Under the pieces are notes generated by a model. The model worked only from the letters and a program-made list of their open reading frames with translations. It had not been told where the DNA came from and did no database searches. A program made the position numbers and the translations under genes. A stretch of DNA of 64,000 bases from Clonostachys chloroleuca (Eukaryota; Ascomycota; Sordariomycetes; Hypocreales; Bionectriaceae): positions 9,424,001 through 9,488,000 of the forward strand of contig JBANAY010000004.1 in assembly GCA_037952775.1 (NCBI GenBank). The letters are read 5' to 3'. The first letter of the stretch is position 1. Every line of letters begins with the position of its first letter. Positions 23,936 through 33,946 of the stretch are shown one piece after another.

Positions 23936-24403
23936 TTATTTGAGGATAAACATGTCGCCTGTCCAGCCATAGGATTCGTTGAGGAGGCGACCATTGCGGC
24001 GCATTTTCCTGAATGGGATTTTTGGATTCGGGTGAGGCTGATGGAATGTGACGTGGTTAAGGGTACCGTCGGTGCGGGAAAACCTCCAAATGGATCCGTA
24101 GAGATGCTGAGCTGTGAATAGGCCCGTTGAAGTCAACGCATAGGTGAAGTCGTTCTACGAGATTTCACCGGGGGTTGTTCTCGTTGACGGGTCAAAAAAG
24201 TGAGTCCTGAATACCCTCAGAGCCCGCGCATTTACTGGAATCTTTTCCACTTCGATATCATCCTCGTCTAGGATTGCTTCCTCGTTTTCAGTGACGGTGG
24301 GTGTCTCGCTTGCTTGGCCCCTTGTCATTTCTTTGATCTTGCCGGGCAAACGGTATGGCGCCTCCAACGCCATCTTAGCCAATAAATCGGATGAATCTTC
24401 CAT
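23936..24403 (-). pseudogene. stop-broken fragment of a conserved fungal protein family
   Basis: Two collinear open segments in one frame are separated by a single TAG at 24155-24157: upstream VFRTHFFDPSTRTTPGEIS, downstream NDFTYALTSTGLF followed by LYGSIWRFSR, IPFRKMRRNGRRL-like sequence and SYGWTGDMFIL. I recall a widespread family of uncharacterised fungal proteins whose C-terminus reads GE(V/I)xWNDFxxAMTSTGF...IPFxxARRxGRRLNRAYGWxGxMF. The stop sits exactly where those have Trp, so TGG became TAG (a TpG to TpA change, as RIP would produce). The N-terminal part of the family is missing. The remainder is therefore probably a relic. Confidence 0.6.
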
Positions 24404-25452
24404 AATAACTGGCCGGGGTGCTTCTGGGTAAGCCTTCGCGAGGAGAATGTCTCCGGGTATGTCATACAGGATCTTGTTAAAAAGTCGGATGAAGAGTTGA
24501 CAAGACTAGAAGATCAGGGAAATCGAGAAACAAACGGGCTGAGACGAAAATGGGCAGGGCAAGAAGTTATGTAGCTCAAGTAGTTGATGAGGCGAGTGCG
24601 TTTTTGATGTTTACGTCGGGGTTGAGGTTTCTTTTCTCTCACGCGTAGAGACTTACCCAAGGGGGGTCACGTGTCTCTGTGTTGTCTGTCCACTCACCTT
24701 GCAGGCAACCACAGTCACTGTTCACTGTTCCTTGTTGGTTTGCCAGTGGGGGAGGAGACTGGTATGGCTTTGATAAACATACACCATGTTCAAGACCTGC
24801 TTAGTGCACAGTTGCGTCAAGCTGCTCAAGGGGCTGGCAGTTCTCAGTTTATTCAAAAGGTAGGTTCAAGCTACACTCTAGGAAGTAGATCATTTTGCTT
24901 CCAATCGTTGTAGCGAATTTGATTTTACTTACATCTCTGAAAAGTTCCAAGATGTCATGGAAATCTTGAGGCTACCCCTCCGGGCATCAGGATAGAATGT
25001 GTCTTAACCATCGTGGGGTCGGGGGTGGGTGAAAGCTTGTCCCGAGGGGTGTGTTGGCTGGAGTTAACCATTGTTATCATCTACACGTGAACACGGGCCA
25101 CGGCAAGCTGCATGTTCAGGCTGAATTATGTCACATGCGGCTGAATATCCGAGTTGTACAGTAGATGTTCTAGCCGAATCAGGGTAATTGCACGGGAATC
25201 TAGAGATGGTCCATTTGCCGACTGAGCCGACCGGAGCCATGTTTAACGTGAAAATGGAGTATTTCACTCCGAAATTCTCTATTTTCGCGGGGTGGTACTC
25301 CTCGTGATCTGGTCCGTGAAGCGAATACGAACGCGTTTCGTGGGGAGGTTGAAAAGAGCTCGAAGCCCATGTTTTTTTGAGCAGAAATCTGATTGCATTA
25401 GGATTCTGGCTATCCTTGCATAAGGGAAACCACAGTGTTTCTATCCTTAACT
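24404..25452. promoter_or_regulatory. intergenic with GH30 promoter
   Basis: No gene supported. The 3' few hundred bases precede the GH30 start and should carry its promoter. Confidence 0.4.
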
Positions 25453-26899
25453 ATGCATCTGAATTCCTTTCAGCTTGTGGCTAATGCAGCTCTCTTTGCT
25501 GCTGGCGTTAGTTGCCAGACCAGCCTGACCGCGTCTTACAGCAACACCTTGCAAACGATTACCGGCTTCGGTGTTTCTCAGGCCTTCGGGAGAGCTCAGG
25601 AATTTTATAACATGAGCCCTACTCCACGGCAAAAAGGCCTAGATTATCTCTTCAGTACGACCACTGGGGCAGGACTGACAATTGTACGAAATCGAGTCGG
25701 TTCGGGAACAGTTGCTTCAGACAGTATCCTGCCCAAGAGTCCGGGCTGCCCAACTTGCCAGCCGTCATACTCATGGGATGGGGTCGATCGTGGCCAGGTA
25801 TGGTTCAGCAAAGCAGCCCAGTCTTATGGCGTGGAGACTTTTTACGCGGACGCGTGGTCCGCACCCGGGTTCATGAAGACAAACGGCTTAGAGACTGGCG
25901 GAGGATATTTGTGCGGCGTAACTGGCCGTACTTGTTCTAGTGGTGACTGGCGACAGGCATACGCAAATATGTTAGCACAATATGTCAAATACTATCAGCA
26001 AGAGGGAGTTACCATAACACATTTGGGCTTCCTCAATGAACCTGACTACACGTAAGTCCTGTCGCCTATGCCAAATGGCGACCCCCAACTAACAGTCCGC
26101 CCATAGGACATCCTACTCCTCAATGTTGTCGAATGGAAAGGAGGCGGCCTCGTTTATTCCAACTCTTCGAAACACGCTCAACAGTAATGGACTGAGTTCT
26201 GTGCAGCTCGCATGCTGTGATGCCGTGGGGTGGTCTTCTCAGCGGACGATAACAACGGACCTTCTTTCGTCTGGTGTGCAAGGCCAGCTCGGCGTCATTA
26301 CATCCCACACCTATGGGAGCGACGTAGACGGAACTATAAATACCAACGGCCTCCCCGTCTGGGTCACAGAAGCAGCTGATCTGAACTCGGCCTGGTGTAC
26401 GACTTGGTATTCGAACGGTGGACTTTGCGAAGGTCTGACGTGGGCCAAGAGGATAGCGACCGGGATTGTCACTGGAAACTTGTCAGCTTACATCTACTGG
26501 CAGGGCGTCGAGGTGAACCAATTTCAGGCCTCTTCATACCTCGTGGCAAGCGATGGAACGAATGTGACTCCCAGCGGTCGCCTCTGGGCGTTTGCAATGT
26601 GGTCGAGATGGGTGCGCCCGGGAGCACGGAGACTCAGCACCACAGGGACGATCACGAATGTAACCTGGGCTGCTCTCAGAAACACCGACGGATCTGTTGT
26701 CGCAGTCTTCACCAACACAGGTGGCAATGCTCAGAGCGCCTCGCTGAGGATCGATGGATACACCCCAGTCAAAGCTTCAAGCTGGATTGTGAACAATAAC
26801 ACTGGAAACAATATCGCATCTCAATCGGTATCTCTGAACGGCGGTACTGCAGTCGTGTCTATCCCAGCCTACTCTGTGGTCACGGTCGTTCTCAATTAG
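25453..26899 (+). CDS. secreted GH30 xylanase (subfamily 7-like)
   Basis: Exons 25453-26051 and 26107-26899 (55-nt intron, phase 2) give 463 residues. Signal peptide MHLNSFQLVANAALFAAGVS; an upstream Met at 25435 would add six residues. The (beta/alpha)8 GH30 domain carries ITGFGVSQAFGRAQEF, GAGLTIVRNRVGSG, YADAWSAPGFMKTNG, the acid/base in LGFLNEPDYT (Glu196) and the nucleophile in VWVTEAADL (Glu288), ending in a beta-sandwich (VVSIPAYSVVTVVLN). The sequence resembles fungal GH30_7 glucuronoxylanases and xylobiohydrolases such as Trichoderma XYN IV/VI more than GH30 glucosylceramidases. It would act outside the cell on glucuronoxylan. It completes the carbohydrate island. Confidence 0.88.
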
Positions 26900-28653
26900 T
26901 AGGCCGCGAGGTATCTCGAAGTCGGATGTTTGACAGGGTTAAAGGATTCGAGTACTACTTCTTAAAGAGCTGTAGACTATTTGATAGTTGGTGCGAATTG
27001 TGAATTGGGGGAGTATCAACAACGGGACCTGCTCCTGTGCTGATGTCGTTTTGACGTTCTCAGTCCATCATCCATGCTGATTGTTCGATTTCGTATTTGT
27101 GGCTTCCACGGGTTACGGGAGGTGGCGAAGAGTGCTGGCATAACTTGCTATCATACCTACTTAGCAGGTAGAAGCTGAGGATGAACTGTTCAATTGGCAG
27201 GCGGTGACCGTAGGCGGTGGGTGGACTCGACGTTCTGCCGGACGTAGTTCTCTAACCTCGGTCCCCTCCACCTCGTTCAGATGAATACATCAGTACCCAG
27301 AGTTTTGCAGAGTCTTGCAGAGTCTTACAGAGACGAAACTATCGCTACGATCTTCTTCCAGAGCTTAATCAGATATCGCCGACAGTATGGAAACCGTGCC
27401 AAGCAACTTCCCACCGCATCGTACTCGAGAAAGCATTAATCGCCTATCCTACTGCTCTTGGTCAATAACCCGGACGTTTGCCTGCCCAACAATCAACCCT
27501 TGTACCCTTAAATACACGTTTTGGATAGAGGTTTGCTAATCACTACGATAGATTTTAGCTTCAGTCTAGAATTCCAATCCCACGCGGAGCAAGGATAGTC
27601 AAGTGCCACTCCGCCAATCCAAATACTAGTACCGCTGTACTGGTCCAGAACTACAGCAGAAGAGCACGCCTTAAATATAGGCAAGAAACCATTTAAATGG
27701 CATGGCTTTGGAATGAGGAACGAGGGTCATTGGTGCTATCGGGCTTGGCAAACTTGGTATTCGCTCCCCAACCCAGGTCTCACATTTCCTCATCAAGACA
27801 CGCATCGGAAAGGTTCCACGACCCGTCACGGCAATCCACATTAACTCCGCACCAAAAGCCGGGCCGACCTGAGTCCTTTCGGTGCGCAAGGGTAAACCAA
27901 GCCTGGTTCGGTTCAACAATGATAGAGCATGGGTGTTTGCTCTTTGCCCACATCATGTTGTGGGATCTTCTCAACTAGAGGCTTTGTTTTTTGGTTGTGT
28001 TTTTTGGCGTTGGAGGGCTTAGCTCCAGGCAGTCTCATAACTTACCAGTTTTGTGTTCTAAGAAGACAATCAATCTCTGAACAATGGATATCTCTTACCC
28101 CGGCCGTACGGCCCCGCTCTATGTTCGATTGAGCTCTATCTACAATGGCGAACAATAAGTTGATTTCGTTAAGGAATAGCATCCTTAGTCAATCTGATGA
28201 TCTTGGTTAGTTGGTAGGCTGACTTGCTACACATTCATTGTACACTGTATCTGGAGCAAGCAGAGAACACGTGTAGAGTAGAGATAGCGCGTTGACAGCC
28301 CCTAAGGATTTTAGTCTGCTCATTCATGTCAAGTTCTATCTGGAAGCTCTCACCCCAGTGCATGATTGGTGTGGATATGTTGTCGGCCCCTCAAGCCGAC
28401 TACCGACAATTTACGATGCCGAACTTAGGAGATGCCGATGACCTTTATGCTCGGGAATTTCGCCGACCCAGTGAGCCAATATCTATATTCATATTAGGAA
28501 ACTAGAATGAGATAGCACGAGGGAGACCAGAGAGTACCTATAATAAACCCATTGATACCGCGAAAGGGGAGCAAGTTTGGAAACCGGCAGTTCCAACATC
28601 TCGCCCCTTATATCGTTCCTCATTTTTCGTACGGTTAATCAGCTTCTACAAAT
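26900..28653. other. intergenic
   Basis: No gene I can support. The minus strand at 27671-27919 is open for 82 codons but has no recognised family. The last 300 bp include the promoter of the proline-racemase-like gene. Confidence 0.45.
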
Positions 28654-29688
28654 ATGCCTGGAACAAGAATCTTCAATACCATCGGCGTCCACTGCGGCGG
28701 AGAAGTCGTCGATGTGGTTACCGGCGGTGTTCGCGATGTTCCTGGAAAGACCATGTTCGAGAAGATGATGCACCTTTGGAGGAAGGAGGATTCGATTCGT
28801 AACCTCCTCCTCAACGAGCCCCGTGGCTGCTCTGCCATGTGCCACAATATTGTCCTTCCCCCTTGCAACCCAGAGGCGGACATTGGCCTCGTCATCATGG
28901 AGCATGAGGAGTATCCTCCCATGTCTGGCGCCAACACTCTGGGAGTGGCCACGGCACTTTTGGAGACCGGCATGGTCCCGATGAATGAGCCCGAGACCAT
29001 CTGCAAGTTTGATACGCCAGCGGGCCTGGTGGAAGTCTATGCCCAATGCGAGAATGGCAAGTGCAAGAGCGTTCGCTTCCACAACGTCCCTGCATTCGTG
29101 TTCTACACTGACAAGGAGGTCACCGTTCCTGGTCTCGGCACTGTCAAGGTTGACATCGTCTACGGCGGGATGATCTATGCTTTAGTCGATGCCGCTTCCT
29201 GCGGGTTATCCATTAAGAGCAAGTACGGAGCCAAGCTGGTCGAGGTGGGGATGCGTGTTCTGAAGGCTGTCCAAGAGCAGACCGACCCAATCCACCCTGA
29301 GAATCCTGAGATCCGCGGCGCCTCGGTCTTCCAGTGGACACAACCCATCAGAGACCATGAGGATGGCAAGACCTCCGTGAATACCGTTGTTGTAGCGCCA
29401 GGAAGGCTCGATAGGAGCCCGTGTGGCACAGGAACTTGCGCTCGGTTGGCGGCTCTGCACGCAAGGGGAGAGCTGGCTGAAGGTGAGCCTCTTTACCACA
29501 GGAGCATCATTGGATCGGAGTTTATCGGGCGGGTACACGGCACTACGAAGGTCGGTAAATACGATGCCGTCTACCCTTCGGTGACTGGTAGTGCGTGGAT
29601 CACAGCCTATAAGCAAGTCGTTTTGCATCCAACAGATCCGTTCCCTGAAGGCTTTCGAGTTGGTGATAAGTGGCATATGGAAGGGTAG
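28654..29688 (+). CDS. proline racemase superfamily (hydroxyproline epimerase / dehydratase-like)
   Basis: A single uninterrupted exon of 344 residues covers the whole two-lobed fold. The first catalytic position lies in PPMSGANTLGVAT and is Ser91 instead of Cys; the second is Cys257 in DRSPCGTGTCARLAALHARG. In this superfamily Cys/Cys enzymes include proline racemase and 4-hydroxyproline 2-epimerase, Thr/Cys enzymes are trans-3-hydroxy-L-proline dehydratases, and Ser/Cys members have been reported with epimerase or dehydratase activity. The Ser/Cys pair makes a plain proline racemase unlikely. It acts in the cytosol in hydroxyproline or proline-analogue catabolism (inference). No partner dehydrogenase or deaminase is adjacent. 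Confidence 0.88.
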   Translation: MPGTRIFNTIGVHCGGEVVDVVTGGVRDVPGKTMFEKMMHLWRKEDSIRNLLLNEPRGCSAMCHNIVLPPCNPEADIGLVIMEHEEYPPMSGANTLGVATALLETGMVPMNEPETICKFDTPAGLVEVYAQCENGKCKSVRFHNVPAFVFYTDKEVTVPGLGTVKVDIVYGGMIYALVDAASCGLSIKSKYGAKLVEVGMRVLKAVQEQTDPIHPENPEIRGASVFQWTQPIRDHEDGKTSVNTVVVAPGRLDRSPCGTGTCARLAALHARGELAEGEPLYHRSIIGSEFIGRVHGTTKVGKYDAVYPSVTGSAWITAYKQVVLHPTDPFPEGFRVGDKWHMEG

Positions 29689-32269
29689 TATATACACAAA
29701 GTATTACACAATCCAACAACACTTTCATTCCAATCAAGAATTGTTATTGAAAAATGTCCTTTCTTACGGCGTGATATGTTGACCGCGGCGATGCACTTTG
29801 AGAAAACGATCCATTTCGGCTAAGGAACTCTTCTGGCTCTAGCATATCTTCAAAAACCAAAGTGTTGACCGGTGGTTTAATAGAGCCTACATCGGTATCC
29901 ATGATTGATGATGCCCTGTTCGTAGTCAGCATTAGATATCCAAGGCCAACACCTACAAGAGCTCTCGTACATTCCATCAAGACAAGTGTGCCATGCTTCA
30001 AACCAGGTGACATACTCGGGATGGTGCTCATCAATCTCCTTCGGGTCTCCCACTGCTTGATCCTGATCAAGCCGCCGGCAGTCTCCAATGCCATGTGATG
30101 CAGCCGTCGTGAAACAATTCCCCGTGATATTCTTCACCACGACCCGGAAGTCGTTGTCAGCGGCTGGCGGTGGTCAACCGAAACTGGGCATGAATTGTAA
30201 GCGAGGGCGTCTCAGACTATATTCTTGTGCAAGATGTCTCGTAAGAGCCTTATAACGCATTGCATTATACCCTCATTCCTCCTTGAATCCAAGATACATT
30301 TCTCTTCCGTATTCTTAATAGCGGCCAAACCGTCATCAATGGAGGAAGAGCTTCCGTCTTCAAGCCGGGTCAGGGTGTTTGATCCTGCAGGAGATTCTCT
30401 GCGGAGGAAGGCAATTGCGTAGTTGAAAGCCTCCCCTGCAATGTATTGATTTCGACTTAAAATATTAGTGAGATACTTTTGCGAGTTGATGCTTTCATAT
30501 AGAAACTATTCCTGCTCTTAAATTTGAGAAGGTATAGTTTACCCTCTTGATTAGTCCAAGCATATGTGATCACTTCTCATACCAGGTAGCAATTCGGTAA
30601 GGCACACTGGCGTCAGTGCACTTGCTATCATCCTTCATCTGTTTGGCTCGACATGGTAGTCTTCTTCTAAAGCGCAAAGCTTCTCGAAATATTCCATTGC
30701 TTTTGCGTGAAGTAGACCAAGATGGATCGGAAGGACTACTGCTGGGCGAACTGGGAGGACCAATATATCTCACAGAATCCTCAGGCAAGATAGACTTCTG
30801 GTTATCGTGAATATCTCCCCTGGGGGTTAAGTTCTTGTTGTCTATGTCAAGGGGCTCGGTAGGCTGTGGGTGAATCTCCGGTAGATGTGGAAGTTAAACC
30901 TCAGTGGGAATAAGATTGTTGGAGAGAACTGGGGCGAGAGGACTATGCATACCGCCTGATTGACTCGGGTTCCCAACAGACTGAACCGTGTATGGCGGAG
31001 GATAAACCCTGGAGGGATGATGCTGGCCACCACGAGAAGGAGCCACTGGTTCGTCCAAGAAATGCGCGTTTTGGTCTTACACAGGACCATCAAGTGTTCT
31101 CCAACTGGATCCAGTATCACCCACAGGTAAAACCCTGGAGAAGCAAGGGGTCTGCGTAAGCGGCGGGGTGGAAGGATGATCGTCAGCGACCTCGGAAGGA
31201 GGCTGGCTGAGGTGACCCAGCGACGGGTTCGGTCGAGTCGGATTGCTACCAGGTTGTCATACTTCATAGATTGGCATCAATTGTTGTTGTATTCATCCCT
31301 AAGCATCTCCCTGCTCTCGCTACTCTGTGGCTACCACAGGTATGCACGGTCACGTGGTGCTTTCCAGATGACACTTGCAGTCCTCAGGCACACTTTCCTC
31401 AGGAGCCTCCTTGAGCTGCACACTCACCCAATACTCCAGTGAAACTCCCAGTGGCTGAAAACCGCAGGTGTCCAGAGTTTCTTCACGTGACAGAGCATTG
31501 GGAAATCGCCGCTAAAGACCTGCCATCTGTTTTTTGTCACCTGGATCTTACATTGCACTCACAACAAGCCTTCAGCCACCCAACACGTCCGCCTCTGGAC
31601 CACCTTTCTCGGGCTCCTTGGCTTTTCAAGCCGCATCCCACCTGTCTCTCGTCTCCGTTCGGGAAAATATCTGGATCAACGGAGGGCGACTCTCAAGTGA
31701 CCCTCTGGATCATAATCAGAGGTCTTACGGGTCGTGATCTTCGCTCTGTGGATATATTTTACCGCGTCACTTGTGGAAGCACTTGGAAAGCAGGTAGGCT
31801 ATCCCGTCCACCTTAGAAGCTCTTTTGCTTGCAAATACTCCCAGTTGCCTTGTGAGGCGAGGCTGACGTGTTTTTAGAGGAACAGGAGATCATTGATCTA
31901 TAGAAAAACGCAGTAGTGTCTGTCTTTACACGGACCTCCGGTGGTTACTTGTTCAGACCTTGCTTGAGCTTGTTGGCAGAACGTCCGTTGATGGACCATC
32001 TTGGCCAGGGAGGAAGACACCTGCCGCCAGTCGATCAATTTGTTTCTTCTTGACTCTCTTACGATGTATTTTCATCTTGAGGCAAGGCCAAGGGGGAGCG
32101 GACGGGACCTTGATCCTGGCTTGCACACGTCGACCAGGGCATCAAATTGAGCTGCCAAAGAACGGTGAGTTGCATACTATTTACCCTTCTTTTAAGCAGA
32201 CGATTACAGGAACTAACAGGCCTTGTAGTGGAAACGTTGATCCAGGCCGGTATGCCTGGTGGCCCGATG
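29689..32269. other. intergenic with fragments I cannot assign
   Basis: No complete gene is supported. On the minus strand between 29744 and 30790 several open pieces (for example one with IRIKQWETRRRLMST, another with SSPSSSPSDPSWSTSRKSNG) could be a degraded gene, but they do not join into a recognisable family. The stretch 31.2-31.9 kb shows only short unrelated frames. Confidence 0.4.
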
Positions 32270-33250
32270 ACGTAGCAGATATAAATTCCCAACGACACGG
32301 TGGGCGCCATCAAGCGACCGACATAAAACATAGCATGTCAAAGCTCTTTTCACGCAAGTTAGGAAGGCAAAGGGTTAGGGTTAGTGTTATGGAAGACCAA
32401 TGAGATCCGCCAAATGAATGGCAGCGTCACCAAGATCAATAATGCCGATCGCAGGCTTGAAAATAAGCAGCTTAATATTTGAGTGTCTCAATTTCAATGT
32501 CATGAACCCCAGGACACGACCAGGCATTCAAATCCCAGTACAAGAGGACGAAATGGTGGGCGCCATCATAGGAAAAGGCGGGCAGAAGATCAATAAGATC
32601 CGCCAAATGAGTGGCAACGTCATCAAGATCAATGAGATCCAGGACATAACCAGGCATTCAAATCCCAAGTACGGAAGAGAGTTTGAGTATAAAGTTAAAA
32701 TTAACAACAGACGACGGCCGGAATTGATATCCCCACACAATGAATACGGAAGGACGACATGGTGAGCGTAGGCAAGGGCGGGCAGAAGATCAATGAGTAA
32801 GTAAGTGAGAGAGCTATGCAGTTATGCGGCAGCTGCTGAAAAAAAAAAAAAAAAAAGGGGGGGGGGGGGGGGGGAATTCCCAAACACCACCATACCCTGT
32901 ATCACAACACATTAAACGAAGATCAATGAGATCCGCCGGATAAGTGGTAGCATCATCAAGATTGATGAGCCTCAGGACATGATAAGGTTGAATACGATGT
33001 TTCTCAGATGCAACCTGGAGACCCCATGCGTTCCTTAGGCAAGAAACAATTCGAAGTAGTTGCCGAGGGCTCTAGGCAATTTGATGACTACCTCACGCGA
33101 ACTTTAGAAGGTAGGGATGCTCGCCATATTTCATCCACTACTTGATAAGGAAGGGCGACAAGAAGACTGGAAAAACATGTTTTGGAAGAGAGTTCGAGTA
33201 TAAAATTAAAACAATAATAGAAGATGCCAGACCGACATCTCATCACACAA
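32270..33250 (+). pseudogene. array of partial KH-domain gene copies
   Basis: Pieces of one KH RNA-binding domain recur in direct orientation. The fullest, 32541-32700, reads DEMVGAIIGKGGQKINKIRQ with a perfect GKGG (GXXG) loop, then SGNVIKINEIQD. Others: 32274-32310 (I-stop-IPNDTVGAIK), 32397-32446 (EIRQMNGSVTKIN), 32756-32799 (GKGGQKINE) and 32920-32990 (KINEIRRISGSIIKIDEPQD). The motif order matches the last KH domain of fungal PBP2/Rnc1-type proteins (IPNDMVGAIIGKGGAKINEI). A following segment, GGAAGAGAGTTYGAGTATAAA, occurs at 32672 and again at 33183. Stops and frame breaks separate the pieces, so no intact protein is made. Probably partial tandem duplication of a captured gene fragment. 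Confidence 0.7.
32839..32874 (+). repeat. A18-G18 homopurine tract
   Basis: Eighteen A are followed directly by eighteen G, inside the KH-fragment array. Exact length is doubtful given signs of homopolymer miscounting elsewhere in the window. Confidence 0.8.
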
Positions 33251-33946
33251 TGAATAGAAGAAACTTGTTTCACTTGCTGAAGAGTCACAATGAAGTTATG
33301 AATACCGGAGATGACAATCTCGTAGTACTTAGCGGGGGTGAAACGATCAACTACCTGGTAAAACTCAACAGCCGCGAGTGTAGGAATGCCCATCAACTTG
33401 GCCTAGGGTTGGCGTGATCTGTCAAAGAGCTCATGGACTACTCGCATCTAGAGCAGGCAATTCAGTTATGGGTGATTTTTAAGATCATGGGCAAACGGCA
33501 GGAGAATATGTTCAATACATGAGTACTACATGGAACAGAGAATGTAGTTCAATGGGTTTCGTTACGATTCATATGAATATTTAAATCAAGCAACTCGGAA
33601 ATCAATTTTGAGCACTAAGAGAGGCGTCTTGCAATCTTCAACCCAGAGCAGGGATGATTTCCTTCATTAGTACATAATTCACCCCTCATCTAGTAGTAGA
33701 TACATAATATTATCCCCTCTTAGCTATCTATGAATTCAATGTCTCTGGCCGATACTCTTACATCTTCTTTGTAATACCAAGATGCTGGGGCCCTTATGTT
33801 ATGGTTAGATGTGATGAACTGGTGAACTTGACCTTTCAAGTAGCCAACAGAGTACGTAGTCTTGTTTATTGCCACTTGCAATGAAATGTGATGCCCCTGA
33901 GTATGGTCTCATATCTTCATTACAGCAACTCCCGAAGGTTATGACA
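33251..33946. other. intergenic
   Basis: AT-rich stretch between the KH array and the 3' end of the damaged regulator gene. Nothing recognised. Confidence 0.5.

Noticed and set aside
27671..27919. 82-codon minus-strand open frame with a protein-like composition
   Set aside because: No family recognised and no continuation across plausible splice sites.
29744..30140. Minus-strand open frames downstream of the proline-racemase-like gene
   Set aside because: Two overlapping frames of similar length, neither with a recognisable domain; could be shadow or relic.
32372..32384. Telomere-like GGGTTAGGGTTAG
   Set aside because: Only two units, expected occasionally by chance; genes continue on both sides, so not a chromosome end.
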